DNA of 64,000 nt from Streptomyces mobaraensis (GCF_020099395.1 NZ_CP083590.1:1054001-1118000), one strand, 5' to 3'. Shown: positions 18,549 through 28,067, numbered from the stretch's first letter. Program-made: numbers and translations. Notes: generated by a model not told the origin, from the sequence alone.

Positions 18549-19931
18549 CTACCCGGCCTCGGCGGCCAGTTCACCCATCCACGCCTCGATCGCGTCCGAC
18601 GTCCGCGGCAGTGCCCCCGACATCAGCCGGGCGCCGTCCGCGGTGATGACGAGGTCGTCCTCGATGCGCACGCCGATGCCGCGCAGGGCGGGCGGCAGGG
18701 TCTCGTCGTCGGGCTGGAGGTAGAGGCCGGGTTCGACGGTGAGGACCTGGCCCTCCTCCAGGACGCCGTCGAGGTAGGCGTCGGCGCGCGCCTGGGCGCA
18801 GTCGTGGACGTCCAGGCCCAGCATGTGGCCGCTGCTGCAGAGGGTGTAGCGGCGGTGGAGGTCGCCGTCGGGGGTGCGGAGGACGCCCCACTCGGTGAGG
18901 CCCTCGGCGATGACGCGCATGCCGGCGCGGTGGAAGTCACGGAAGCTCGCGCCGGGTTTGAGGGCGGCCATGCCCGCTTCCTGGGCGGCGAGGACGAGTT
19001 CGTAGACCTGCCGCTGGACGGGCGAGAAGCGGCCGGAGAGGGGGAGGGTGCGGGTGATGTCGGCGGTGTAGAGGGTGTCCGTCTCCACGCCGGCGTCGAG
19101 GAGGAGCAGGTCGCGCGGGTCCAGCCGGCCGTCGTTGCGGGTCCAGTGCAGGACGCAGGCGTGCGCGCCGGACGCGGCGATGGTCTCGTAGCCGGTGCCG
19201 TTGCCCTCGGCGCGGGCGCGCAGCCCGAAGACGCCCTCGATCCAGCGTTCGCCGCGCTGGTGCGCCAGGGCGCGCGGGAGGGCGCGGACGACGTCCTCGA
19301 AGCCGGCGGTGGTGTGGTCGACGGCCTGTTGCAGCTGCCCGACCTCCCAGGCGTCCTTGACGAGCCGCAACTCGCTCAGGGCGGACGCGAGTTCGCCATC
19401 GGTGGTGGCGTCGCGGCCGGGCGGGAGGGGGGCGTCGGGCTCCAGGGGTGCGCAGCGTATGCCCGTAGCGCGCTCGGTCTCCGCGGGGTCCGGCGACCGG
19501 CCGACCCAGAACTCGCCGTGGCGGCGGTCGCGGTAGAACGCCGACGAGCCGGCGGAGCGGGGCGGGCGCGGCCGGACGTACAGCACCGCCTGGTGCCGGT
19601 GCGGACCGTCGGGCTCCAGGACGAGGACGTGCCCGGCCTGGTCCTCGCCCGTCAGGCCGGTCAGCCAGGCGTAGGCGCTGTGCGGGCGGAAGCGGAAGTC
19701 GCAGTCGTTGGAGCGGACCTTCGACGTGCCGGCGGGCACGATCAGCCGATCGCCGGGGAAGCGGGCGGAGAGCCGCGCCCGGCGCGCGGCGGTGGCGTCC
19801 GCGAGGGGCGACCGGGGGCCGGCGGGCGGCGGCGCCGGCGTCCAGCCCGCCCCCATGAAGGCCGCCAGTTCGTCGGACACCGGCAGGTCGTGGCTCATCG
19901 TGCGGATGGGGACGTCGGCGGATCCGGACAC
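18549..19931 (-). CDS. pepP: Xaa-Pro aminopeptidase (aminopeptidase P family, M24B)
   Basis: This 460-residue metallopeptidase removes residues N-terminal to proline (and plausibly hydroxyproline) in peptides. The five metal ligands of the pita-bread fold are visible: Asp279 (LLLDAGVE), Asp291 (YTADITRT), His369 (SSGHMLGLDVHD), Glu400 (LTVEPGLY) and Glu424 (VRIEDD). An N-terminal creatinase-like domain is present. GTG at 19931 has GGAGG upstream. The gene lies 2 kb from the hydroxyproline genes, yet a site resembling the GntR operator stands 47 bases upstream, so it probably supplies prolyl/hydroxyprolyl peptides to the same regulon. Confidence 0.92.
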   Translation of the reverse strand: MSGSADVPIRTMSHDLPVSDELAAFMGAGWTPAPPPAGPRSPLADATAARRARLSARFPGDRLIVPAGTSKVRSNDCDFRFRPHSAYAWLTGLTGEDQAGHVLVLEPDGPHRHQAVLYVRPRPPRSAGSSAFYRDRRHGEFWVGRSPDPAETERATGIRCAPLEPDAPLPPGRDATTDGELASALSELRLVKDAWEVGQLQQAVDHTTAGFEDVVRALPRALAHQRGERWIEGVFGLRARAEGNGTGYETIAASGAHACVLHWTRNDGRLDPRDLLLLDAGVETDTLYTADITRTLPLSGRFSPVQRQVYELVLAAQEAGMAALKPGASFRDFHRAGMRVIAEGLTEWGVLRTPDGDLHRRYTLCSSGHMLGLDVHDCAQARADAYLDGVLEEGQVLTVEPGLYLQPDDETLPPALRGIGVRIEDDLVITADGARLMSGALPRTSDAIEAWMGELAAEAG

Positions 19932-19977
19932 GGTCTTTCCTCCTGGGATGTCGAGCGGCTGGGAATCGAGCCGTGTA

Positions 19978-19990
19978 CCATTTCACATTA
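19978..19990. promoter_or_regulatory. GntR operator, site 4
   Basis: CCATTT-C-ACATTA resembles the palindrome at 9194, with one half-site well conserved. It lies just upstream of the peptidase gene and downstream of the GAPDH terminator. The next bases contain another ACATG-type half-site (GTCACATG). Confidence 0.5.
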
Positions 19991-20028
19991 CGGTGTTACA
20001 GGTCACATGTCATGGGTGAGATGCGGAA

Positions 20029-20072
20029 AGGCCGCTCCCCCGCCGTGGTGAGCGGCGTTGCGGGAGCGGCCT
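20029..20072. terminator. Terminator of the GAPDH gene
   Basis: AGGCCGCTCCC at 20029-20039 pairs perfectly with GGGAGCGGCCT at 20062-20072, with an inner CGCCG/CGGCG stem. It lies 28 bases beyond the GAPDH stop, in the leftward direction of transcription. Confidence 0.8.
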
Positions 20073-20099
20073 CCGGGGGCGTAGCTGGAGCCTGGGGCG

Positions 20100-21545
20100 T
20101 CAGGCCAGCGGCGCCGGGTACGTCGGGTACTCCACCCCGGACACGTACTGGACGACGCGGACGACCTGGCAGGAGTAGCCGAACTCGTTGTCGTACCAGA
20201 GGTAGAGGATCGCGTTGTCGCCCTCGACCTTGGTGGCGCCGGCGTCGACGATCGACGCGTGGCGCGAGCCGATGAAGTCGCTGGAGACGGCGTCGGGCGC
20301 GCTGATGAAGTCGATCTGCCGCTTGAGCGGCGAGGTCAGCGAGACGTTGCGGAGGTAGTCGAGGACGTCCTCGCGGGTCGTCTCACGGGCCAGCCGCAGG
20401 TTGAGGATGGCGATCGAGACGTCCGGCACCGGGACGCGGATGGAGCTGCCGGTGATCCGCGCCTTGAGGTCGGGCAGCGCCTTGGCGACGGCGGAGGCGG
20501 CGCCGGTCTCGGTGATGACCATGTTCAGCGGCGCGGAGCGGCCACGGCGGTCGGAGTTGTGGTAGTTGTCCAGCAGGTTCTGGTCGTTGGTGAACGAGTG
20601 GACGGTCTCCACGTGACCGTTCAGGACGCCGTACTCGTCCGCCATCGCCTTCAGCGGCGGGACGATCGCGTTGGTGGTGCAGGACGCGCAGGAGATGATC
20701 TGCTCGTCCGGCTTGATCATGTCGTGGTTGACGCCGTGGACGACGTTGGGGACGTCGCCCTTGCCCGGCGCGGTCAGCACGACCTTGGCGATGCCCGGCT
20801 GGAGGTGCTTCGACAGCCCCTCGCGGTCGCGCCACTTGCCGGTGTTGTCGATGAGGATGGCGTCCTTGATCCCGTACGCCGTGTAGTCCACGGTCGTCGG
20901 GTCGTCGGAGTAGATCACCTGGATCTCGGTGCCGTTGGCGATGATCCGGCTGTTCGCCTCGTCGACCGTGATCGTGCCCTGGAACTGCCCGTGGATGGAG
21001 TCGCGGCGCAGCAGCGAGGCGCGCTTCACGATGTCCTGGCCCGCGCCCTTGCGGACCACGATGGCGCGCAGCCGCAGGCCGTTGCCCGAGCCGGCCTTCT
21101 CGATCAGCAGCCGGGCGAGGAGGCGGCCGATGCGGCCGAAGCCGTAGAGCACGACGTCGCGCGGCTCACGGCGCTCGATCTTGTTCTCGCCCAGCGCCCC
21201 GGCGACGGCCTCGGCGGTGAACTCCTCCACCGACAGCCCGCGGTCGTCGGCCTGGTAGGTCGCGGCGAGCATGCCGATGTCGATCTGCGACGGCCCGAGG
21301 TCGAGCGTGGTGAGCGCCCGCAGGAACGGCATCGTCTCGGTGACCGCGAGCTCCTCCCCCGCGATCTGCCGGGCGAAGCGGTGGGTCTTGAGGATGCTGA
21401 CCACCGACTTGTTCACCAGGGAGCGGCTGTGGACCAGGACGGTGACGTCCCGCTCCCGGTGCAGCTTCCCGATGATCGGGATCATCGACTCCGCGATCTC
21501 CTCGCGGTACTTCCAGTTGGCGAACGTGTCGTCATTGACAGTCAC
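20100..21545 (-). CDS. gap: Long-form glyceraldehyde-3-phosphate dehydrogenase
   Basis: The 481-residue enzyme has a GAPDH core preceded by about 125 extra residues, as in the long actinobacterial GAPDH class. The NAD-binding motif is YGFGRIGR (134-141) and the catalytic cysteine is Cys289 in CASCTTNA. The substrate-phosphate loop region NTGKWRDREG and the C-terminal WYDNEFGYSCQVV are complete. It interconverts glyceraldehyde 3-phosphate and 1,3-bisphosphoglycerate in glycolysis/gluconeogenesis. The role of the N-terminal extension is not known from sequence. It is transcribed alone, with a strong terminator. Confidence 0.95.
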   Translation of the reverse strand: MTVNDDTFANWKYREEIAESMIPIIGKLHRERDVTVLVHSRSLVNKSVVSILKTHRFARQIAGEELAVTETMPFLRALTTLDLGPSQIDIGMLAATYQADDRGLSVEEFTAEAVAGALGENKIERREPRDVVLYGFGRIGRLLARLLIEKAGSGNGLRLRAIVVRKGAGQDIVKRASLLRRDSIHGQFQGTITVDEANSRIIANGTEIQVIYSDDPTTVDYTAYGIKDAILIDNTGKWRDREGLSKHLQPGIAKVVLTAPGKGDVPNVVHGVNHDMIKPDEQIISCASCTTNAIVPPLKAMADEYGVLNGHVETVHSFTNDQNLLDNYHNSDRRGRSAPLNMVITETGAASAVAKALPDLKARITGSSIRVPVPDVSIAILNLRLARETTREDVLDYLRNVSLTSPLKRQIDFISAPDAVSSDFIGSRHASIVDAGATKVEGDNAILYLWYDNEFGYSCQVVRVVQYVSGVEYPTYPAPLA

Positions 21546-22038
21546 AGGCGTATCTTTCGAGCTAGGCGGCGCTCATATGCTAACCCCACGCGTGTTCGGG
21601 GACTCAAGGGGTGGCGGTGGCTGGTTCCTCACACTCCGGAGTGACGCTCGGTGACGGATTCGCGACGAACGTGCGCGGCGCCCGGGCGCTGGGCGGCGGG
21701 TCGCGACCGATTCCGGCCTCGAAGAATCCGTGCCCCGGGACGGCCGCCACAGCAGCGGTGACGCGGTCCGCTGTGCACCGCGACACCGGAGCACCGTCGT
21801 CACTGTGCAGCGAGGCACCGGTCGCGGCGAACGGCCGCGCTACGTTGAGGCCCGGCGCACCCGGGGGCACCTCACGAGGGCGATCGGGGTGTGGATGCGG
21901 TGTTTTCCGCCGACATCACCATGGCGCCTCGAAGGCGGTGGCGGTGACGGTGGCGGTCGCAGTGACGGTGACGCATACGACGCGACGCATCACGCATCGA
22001 CCGCTTTCTGTCGCTGCACACGGATTCAGATAGGGATC
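21546..22038. other. Intergenic region upstream of GAPDH
   Basis: Nearly 500 bases separate the GAPDH start from a small secreted-protein gene on the other strand. A short run of GGTGACGGTGGCG-like units lies around 21940-21975. No gene is supported here; promoters for both flanking genes must lie within it. Confidence 0.4.
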
Positions 22039-22329
22039 ATGGGCCCAAGGCGCACCACCGCAATCATTTGCGGAATCATGCTCGCCGTCCTCTGGGTGGC
22101 GTTCTCCTCTTCCGCCCATGCGGCGAGCCCGGACATCCGCAACGAGAACTCCGGCCTGCGTCTCGGCGCCTTGTCGGAGGAATCGCCGTCGCCCGCCCGG
22201 CCGTTGACGTCCGAGCCGGCCCCGAAGCCGGGCCGCGGTCCGGGCACGTCCTCCCGGCGGCACCCGGCCGCGTACGGCGAGGAGACGACCACCGCTGCCC
22301 GGTCTCCCTGCCCTACGGCGCGCCCGTGA
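22039..22329 (+). CDS. Small secreted protein of unknown function
   Basis: The 96-residue product begins with a good signal peptide (MGPRRTTAIICG, then a hydrophobic run ending AHA, cleavage near residue 29). The mature part begins SPDIRNENSGLRLG, which faintly resembles the start of a ricin-type lectin repeat (IRNxNSGkCL), and continues as a Pro/Ser/Thr-rich tail. AGGGA precedes the ATG. The C-terminal half is low-complexity, so this may be a truncated larger secreted protein. Confidence 0.5.
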   Translation: MGPRRTTAIICGIMLAVLWVAFSSSAHAASPDIRNENSGLRLGALSEESPSPARPLTSEPAPKPGRGPGTSSRRHPAAYGEETTTAARSPCPTARP

Positions 22330-22479
22330 GCATCCCGGGCCCGCCGGATCCGCCCTGGACGCGGAGGATCCGGAGGGCTTCACCGACCGACCCCGAGCGA
22401 GGGCACGCGCCGCGCGCCGCGCCGCCGCGATCACGCGGCCTCGCCTCGGCGCCGCCACCCGGCACTACGGAGACCCTCG

Positions 22480-22986
<507 letters not shown>

Positions 22987-23036
22987 ATGCGCTCCTTATG
23001 TCGTCCTCGTCGGACCGGCCGCCGCTGGGTCGGCCC

Positions 23037-23064
23037 GATGCCTGATGCCTGATGTCTGATGCCT
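23037..23064. repeat. 7-bp tandem repeat, four units
   Basis: GATGCCT, GATGCCT, GATGTCT, GATGCCT follow directly one another upstream of the glutathione peroxidase gene. The array is short and one unit is imperfect. It may vary in copy number. Confidence 0.8.
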
Positions 23065-23235
23065 GCGGAAGCGATTCTTCCCGACGGACATCCCCGGCGC
23101 GCCGGCCCCTCCCCCGGCTCCCTCCTCCCCTTCGCCGCAGGCGCTCGCCCGGCCGGCTGCCGGGCCGTGGCCGATGGAGCACCGACGGGCGTCGGGCACG
23201 GTGCGCACGGCTCACGGACCTCGGGTGCCGCGGCG

Positions 23236-24165
23236 CTAGAGGGTGAGCACGATCTTTCCCCGGACGTGGCCGGTCTCGCTCAACCGGTGGGCCTCGGCCG
23301 CGTTCTCGAGGGGGAAGGCGGCCGCGACCGGCACGGTGAAGCGGCCCTGACCGGCGAGAGCGGCGGCCACGGCCAGTCCTTCGACCGCCTGCGGGTCCGC
23401 TCCCGGGCCCGCCGAGCGGGTGTGGTGGACCCCGTACGCGGCGGCGTTCATGTCGGCGATGGTCACCACCCGGTCCGGGCTTCCGGCGAGGTCCACCAGG
23501 TCGGGCAGCGAGCCGGATCCGGCGCAGTCCAGGACGGCGTCGACTCCGTCCGGCGCCAGGGCGGTGACCCGCTCGCCCAGCCCGGGGCCGTAGGTGGTCG
23601 GCGTCGCCCCCAGCCCCGCGACGAACGCGTGGTTGTGCGCGCCGGCCGTACCGATGACGGCCGCCCCGCGGGCCGCCGCGAGCTGGACGGCGACCGTGCC
23701 GACCCCGCCGGCCGCGCCCTCGACCAGCAAGGTCGTACCGGTGCCGGCCTTCAGCCGGTCGAGAGCCCGCGTGGCGGTCTCGACGTTCCCGGCCGCGCCG
23801 CCGGCCTGCTCCCAGCTCAGCGCGTCCGGCTTCGGCGCCCAGGCCGCCAGGACGGCGTACTCGGCGTGCGCACCGCCGAGTTGCGCGATATCGACGATGC
23901 CGAAGACCTCGTCGCCCGGCCGGATCCCGGTCACCCCTGCGCCGGCCTCGTCGACCACACCCGCGGCGTCCATGCCGAGCACGTGGGGCAGGCGCAGCGG
24001 CGCGATGTCACGGAACCGGCCCGAACGGAGCCGGCAGTCGGAGGGCGTGACGCCCGACGCCCGTACACGTATCCGGATGTGGCCCGGTCCCGCGTGGGGT
24101 TCCGGTACGTCGGCGACTTCCAGGACGCTTGCGGGGCCGTACTCGGAGAAGGTCAGTGCTCTCAT
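23236..24165 (-). CDS. NADP-dependent quinone oxidoreductase-like protein (MDR)
   Basis: The 309-residue protein belongs to the zinc-independent medium-chain dehydrogenase/reductases: an N-terminal GroES-like domain (MRALTFSEYGPASVLEV, GMDAAGVVDEAG) and a Rossmann domain with VEGAAGGVGTVAVQLA near residue 140. The zinc-ligand cysteines of alcohol dehydrogenases are absent, as in quinone oxidoreductases. It is divergent from a TetR gene across a 41-base gap with an inverted repeat, so it is probably repressed by that protein and induced by its ligand, perhaps a reactive carbonyl or quinone. Confidence 0.9.
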   Translation of the reverse strand: MRALTFSEYGPASVLEVADVPEPHAGPGHIRIRVRASGVTPSDCRLRSGRFRDIAPLRLPHVLGMDAAGVVDEAGAGVTGIRPGDEVFGIVDIAQLGGAHAEYAVLAAWAPKPDALSWEQAGGAAGNVETATRALDRLKAGTGTTLLVEGAAGGVGTVAVQLAAARGAAVIGTAGAHNHAFVAGLGATPTTYGPGLGERVTALAPDGVDAVLDCAGSGSLPDLVDLAGSPDRVVTIADMNAAAYGVHHTRSAGPGADPQAVEGLAVAAALAGQGRFTVPVAAAFPLENAAEAHRLSETGHVRGKIVLTL

Positions 24166-24178
24166 GGCGCCGGACGCT

Positions 24179-24198
24179 AACGGAACACCCCGTCCGTT
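24179..24198. promoter_or_regulatory. Inverted repeat between oxidoreductase and TetR genes
   Basis: AACGGA (24179-24184) and TCCGTT (24193-24198) form an inverted repeat with an 8-base spacer in the only gap between the two divergent genes. It is the probable operator of the TetR protein and would cover both promoters. Confidence 0.6.
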
Positions 24199-24206
24199 TG
24201 GCTAAA

Positions 24207-24842
24207 GTGAGAGCGGTGACGAGCCCTTTGCCTCACTCCCTGCGCTCCGACGCCCGGGACAACCGGGAGCGCATCCTCGCCGTGGCGCGCACGGTCTTCG
24301 CCGAGGAGGGGCTGGGGGTGGCGATGCGCGAGATCGCGCGGCGCGCCGAGGTCGGACCCGCGACCCTCTACCGGCACTTTCCGGCCAAGGAGGCGCTGGT
24401 CACCGAGGCGTTCCGCGAGCAGATGACGGCCTGCACAGCCGTCGTCGACGAGGGACTGGCCGATCCCGACCCCTGGCGCGGCTTCTGCCGGGTGATCGAG
24501 GCGGTGTGTGAGATGCGGGCCCGGGACCGGGGCTTCACCGCGGCGTTCGTCTCCGTCTTCCCCCGCGCGATCGACTTCGCCGCGGACCGGGAGCAGGCGC
24601 TGGTCAAGGTCGCCGGACTCGCCCGCCGGGCCAAGGCGGTGGGCGAGCTGCGCCCGGACTTCGTCCTGGACGACCTGATCATGGTGCTCATGGCCAACGG
24701 CGGCATCCGGACCACCTCACCGGCCGCCGCGGTGACCGCCTCACGGCGCTTCGCCGCCCTGCTGATCCAGGGCATGCGCGCCGACCCGGCCGGCCCGCCC
24801 CTGCCCCCGCCGGTCCGGCTGCCGGCGGCGGTGGCGACGTAG
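24207..24842 (+). CDS. TetR-family transcriptional regulator
   Basis: The 211-residue protein has an N-terminal TetR helix-turn-helix: NRERILAVARTVFAEEGLG and MREIARRAEVGPATLYRHFP. The C-terminal ligand domain is typical of the short TetR regulators with RGFTAAFVSVF and LMANGGIR. GTG at 24207 is very close to a -10-like TAAAGT, so the transcript may be leaderless; a second GTG at 24216 is possible. It is divergent from the oxidoreductase it presumably controls. Confidence 0.92.
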   Translation: MRAVTSPLPHSLRSDARDNRERILAVARTVFAEEGLGVAMREIARRAEVGPATLYRHFPAKEALVTEAFREQMTACTAVVDEGLADPDPWRGFCRVIEAVCEMRARDRGFTAAFVSVFPRAIDFAADREQALVKVAGLARRAKAVGELRPDFVLDDLIMVLMANGGIRTTSPAAAVTASRRFAALLIQGMRADPAGPPLPPPVRLPAAVAT

Positions 24843-25430
24843 CCCCGCATCAGGCAGCGGGCACCCACATGCCGTACGCTCACGCGCGTCCTTGACAGGC
24901 CACGTGTCGCCTGAGGCGGCACCGGCGACGTACGGGCCGTACCCGCCCGGTGGGTTCACGGTCCACGGTCCATCCCTCCGCTTGCGGCTCCCTGAGCGCC
25001 GACGACATCGTCCGCATCAAGCCACCGGGCGGGCAGTCGGAGCGTCACTTCCCGCGAGCACCGCCTCACCACCGAAGCAACAGCCCCGAAAAGGGCGGGC
25101 GCTTCTCGGGAATCCCCGCCGGGCCGGCCCGCGCCGTGCAGCCTCCCTCCGCGCGGGGCCCTCCGTGCGGCCGCCCTTCAGTGGAGGCGTTCACCCCGCC
25201 GGTTGCAAAGCCGTGTCCGCGCCGCACCCCGCGGCGGGCGGGGCGCGGCGGCGGGGGAACGTTCCCGAGCGCGTCGGCGGCGGCGTTTTCGTCCGCAACG
25301 CAAGGCCCGGATCGGGTGACGGGACACGCTCGGGTGAATCGCACACCGGGCGGCGGGCCGCGCGGCCCGTCATTGCTGGCCCGTTGACGTCGGGTCGAAT
25401 TCCCGCTCGACCAGCGGCACTTGGGAGCCC
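24843..25430. other. Intergenic region upstream of the Nudix-ABC operon
   Basis: Almost 590 bases without a supported gene lie between the TetR gene and the small frame before the Nudix gene. Long frames across it are low-complexity, high-G+C artefacts. The promoter of the Nudix-ABC operon should lie near its right end. Confidence 0.4.
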
Positions 25431-25490
25431 GTGACGTCCACGATCGGGGGTCGTTTTTCCGAGCACCCGTCCGATCCGGCTCGTCAATGA
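25431..25490 (+). CDS. Possible 19-residue leader ORF before the Nudix gene
   Basis: GTG at 25431, with GGGAG four bases upstream, opens a 19-codon frame (VTSTIGGRFSEH, then PSDPARQ) whose TGA stop at 25488-25490 touches the AGGAGG of the Nudix gene. Such an arrangement can couple translation of the next gene. No homology is recognised, and a chance ORF is possible. Confidence 0.3.
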   Translation: MTSTIGGRFSEHPSDPARQ

Positions 25491-25499
25491 GGAGGCGCG

Positions 25500-26033
25500 G
25501 TGCATCACCGCAACGAACGTCACTCGCTCACCACGGAGGCGCCCTTGCCGTTCGAATCCCGACCTGTGAAGAGTCCGCCGGCCTGCCGGCGGCGTGAGGA
25601 AGCCGGCATCAGCGGGACGGACAGCTGTCCGGTCGACGTGACCGTACTGCTGCAGCGGGAGGACGGGCGCGTGCTCCTGGTCCGTCAGGACGGCCCGCTC
25701 GCACCGCCCACCGGCGTGCTGCGGCACGGCGAACCGGTGACCGCGCGCGCCCTGTGCGCGGTCCGGCGGCAGACCGGCGTCGGCGTCGAACCGGGTGACC
25801 TGGAGTTCTGCCACCTGGTGCACCGCCGCTCCAGCGACGGCCAGGGCCGGCTCGCCGTGGTGTTCACCGCCCAGCGGTGGGCCGGGCGGCTGCGGCCGGC
25901 GTCAGTGTGGGCCGATCCGGCCCGGCCGCCCGCGGACCACGCGCCCCATACGGCGGCGCTGCTCGCCGAGTTCAACGCCGGGGCGTTGCTGTCCCTCTAT
26001 GGCTGGAGCATGACGACGGGAGACGAGGCATGA
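25500..26033 (+). CDS. Degenerate Nudix-fold protein
   Basis: The 177-residue protein shows the Nudix topology, with VDVTVLLQREDGRVLLVRQ and a box-like segment GVLRHGEPVTARALCAVRRQ (then TGV). Compared with the Nudix box GX5EX7REUXEEXGU, the first Gly and Glu remain but REUXEE reads CAVRRQ, so the metal-binding glutamates are lost. It is probably a binding or regulatory domain rather than a pyrophosphohydrolase. GTG at 25500 follows AGGAGG. Its stop overlaps the start of the ABC transporter gene (ATGA), indicating a functional pair. Confidence 0.75.
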   Translation: MHHRNERHSLTTEAPLPFESRPVKSPPACRRREEAGISGTDSCPVDVTVLLQREDGRVLLVRQDGPLAPPTGVLRHGEPVTARALCAVRRQTGVGVEPGDLEFCHLVHRRSSDGQGRLAVVFTAQRWAGRLRPASVWADPARPPADHAPHTAALLAEFNAGALLSLYGWSMTTGDEA

Positions 26034-28054
26034 AGAGCACGCGAAAGGGGACGGAGGCCGGCGACGGGTCCACGTCCGAGCGGCTGCTCTTCGGCGGGCC
26101 GCTGCTGTACGACGCCCGCTGGGCCGACCACCACAACGCCTACTTCGAGATGTCGCTGTGGGCGATGGCGCTGCAACTGCCCCGCATGGTGGCGTTCACC
26201 GCGCGCCTGGCGCTGCGCGCCGACCGCCGCGCGCTGTGGACGGTGGGCCTGGGCGAGCTGGTCCGGGGCATCGGGCAGGCCGTGGGGCTGATCGCCGTCA
26301 ACAGCGTCCTGGCCACCGTCCTGGCCGAGGGGACGATCAGCCACCGGGTGCAGTCCGCGGTCCCCGCCATGATCGGCGTGGCGGTCACCGGTGTCGTCGG
26401 CGCGCTGGCCGACGCCGCGTCCACGGCCGGGACCGGCCGGCTGGAGCCCAAGGTGGAGCGGGTCGCCACCGAGATGTACCTGGCGCGGGTCGCGCGGGTG
26501 GAGCTGGCGGCGATCGAGGACGCCCGCTTCAACCGGCTGATGGATTCCGCCCAGTACGGGGCGGGTTCCGCCCGCCGCATGGTCAAGGTGTGCACGGGAG
26601 TGATCGGTTCGCTGGTGAGCTTCGCGGCCGCCGCCGGCGTCCTCACCGTCCTCCACCCGGTGCTGCTGCCGCTGCTGATCCTGATGACCGTCCCCCGCTC
26701 CTGGGCGTCGCTGCGCAGCGCCCGCGCCCGGTACGCCAGTTACCTGCGCTGGATGCAGCACGCCCGGGCGGGCCGGCTGCTGACGCAGACGCTGATGCGC
26801 ACGGGTCCGGCCGCGGAGATCCGCGTCCACGACGTCGGCCCGTTCCTGCTGCACCACTTCCGCGCGATGGCGGAGACGTCCGAGGCCGAGCAGTCCCGGC
26901 TGGCGACGGACCGGGCCCGGGTCCGGCTGTTCGCCTCCGCCCTGACCGGGCTGGCCGCCGCGCTGACGTACGCGTCGCTCGGCGGGCTGCTGGCGACGGG
27001 GGTGATGTCGCTGTCCATCGCGGGCACGGCCGTCCTGGCCATCCGCGGCGGCGGGCAGAGCCTGACCGCCCTCGTCCTCCAGGTCAACAACCTGTACGAG
27101 GAGTCGGCCTACGTCGGGGACCTGGAGCGGCTCTTCACGGAGGCGCGGAAGTACACGATCCCGGCCGGCGGCGAGCCCGTGCCGGACAAGGTGTCGCTGA
27201 TCCGCTTCGAGAACGTCACCTTCCACTACCCGGAGGACGAGGACGGGCAAGGAGATCGGGAGAAATCGGCCGAGCGGAAACGGCCGGCCCTCAAGGACGT
27301 CACCCTCGACATCCCGGCCGGCCGGATCGTCGCCCTGGTCGGGGAGAACGGCTCGGGCAAGACGACCGTCTCGAAGCTGCTGGCCGGCCTGTACCACCCG
27401 GACGCGGGCACCGTCCGGTGGGACGGCGTCGACGCCCGCACCCTCGACCGCGACCGGCTCTGGTCGCGGATCGGCATGGTCGGACAGGACTTCCACCGCT
27501 GGCCGTTCACCTGCCGCATGAACGTCGCCGTCGGCCGCCCGGACCGGCCGGTGGACCAGGCGGCGGTGGAGGAGGCCGCCGCGTACACGGGCGCCGACAC
27601 GGTGGTGGCGGAGCTGCCACACGGCTGGGACACCCTGCTGTCGAAGGGATACCGGGGCGGCCACCAGATCTCCGGCGGCCAGTGGCAGCGGCTCGGCATC
27701 GCCCGCGCCCGCTACCGTGACGCGGACATCCTGATCGTCGACGAGCCGACCTCCGCCCTCGACGCCCGCGCCGAGCTGGAGGTCTTCGAGCGGATCCGCA
27801 AACTGGCGGACGGCGGGCAGACGGTCGTCCTGATCACCCACCGCCTCGCCTCCGTCCGGCACGCCGACCTCATCCACGTCCTCGACAAGGGCGAGCTGGT
27901 CGAGTCCGGCACCTTCGAGGACCTGCTGCGCCCGTCGGCCGCCGGGGTCTTCCGTGAGCTGTACGAGCTGCAGCGCGCCCAGTACCAGGACGTACGGGTG
28001 CCGGGGCGGCGGATGCCCGACGACGCGGAGGAGGGCAGCGGCGCGATGCGGTGA
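26030..28054 (+). CDS. ABC exporter, fused membrane and ATPase domains
   Basis: The 674-residue protein has an N-terminal six-helix transmembrane domain (to about residue 365) and a C-terminal nucleotide-binding domain: Walker A GENGSGKTT (about 438-446), signature ISGGQWQRLG (about 546), Walker B ILIVDEPTSALD (about 566) and the switch His in ITHRL (about 602). It should work as a homodimeric exporter. The gene is coupled by a 4-base overlap to the degenerate Nudix gene and ends before a strong terminator. The substrate is unknown; no biosynthetic gene adjoins it. The N-terminal residues before the first helix contain DARWADHHNAYFEMSLW, an unusual aromatic-rich stretch. Confidence 0.92.
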   Translation: MKSTRKGTEAGDGSTSERLLFGGPLLYDARWADHHNAYFEMSLWAMALQLPRMVAFTARLALRADRRALWTVGLGELVRGIGQAVGLIAVNSVLATVLAEGTISHRVQSAVPAMIGVAVTGVVGALADAASTAGTGRLEPKVERVATEMYLARVARVELAAIEDARFNRLMDSAQYGAGSARRMVKVCTGVIGSLVSFAAAAGVLTVLHPVLLPLLILMTVPRSWASLRSARARYASYLRWMQHARAGRLLTQTLMRTGPAAEIRVHDVGPFLLHHFRAMAETSEAEQSRLATDRARVRLFASALTGLAAALTYASLGGLLATGVMSLSIAGTAVLAIRGGGQSLTALVLQVNNLYEESAYVGDLERLFTEARKYTIPAGGEPVPDKVSLIRFENVTFHYPEDEDGQGDREKSAERKRPALKDVTLDIPAGRIVALVGENGSGKTTVSKLLAGLYHPDAGTVRWDGVDARTLDRDRLWSRIGMVGQDFHRWPFTCRMNVAVGRPDRPVDQAAVEEAAAYTGADTVVAELPHGWDTLLSKGYRGGHQISGGQWQRLGIARARYRDADILIVDEPTSALDARAELEVFERIRKLADGGQTVVLITHRLASVRHADLIHVLDKGELVESGTFEDLLRPSAAGVFRELYELQRAQYQDVRVPGRRMPDDAEEGSGAMR

Positions 28055-28067
28055 GCGGGCGGGGTGC

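Noticed and set aside
24892..25434. 180-codon frame upstream of the Nudix gene
   Set aside because: Low-complexity sequence with no recognisable domain; only G+C bias keeps it open.
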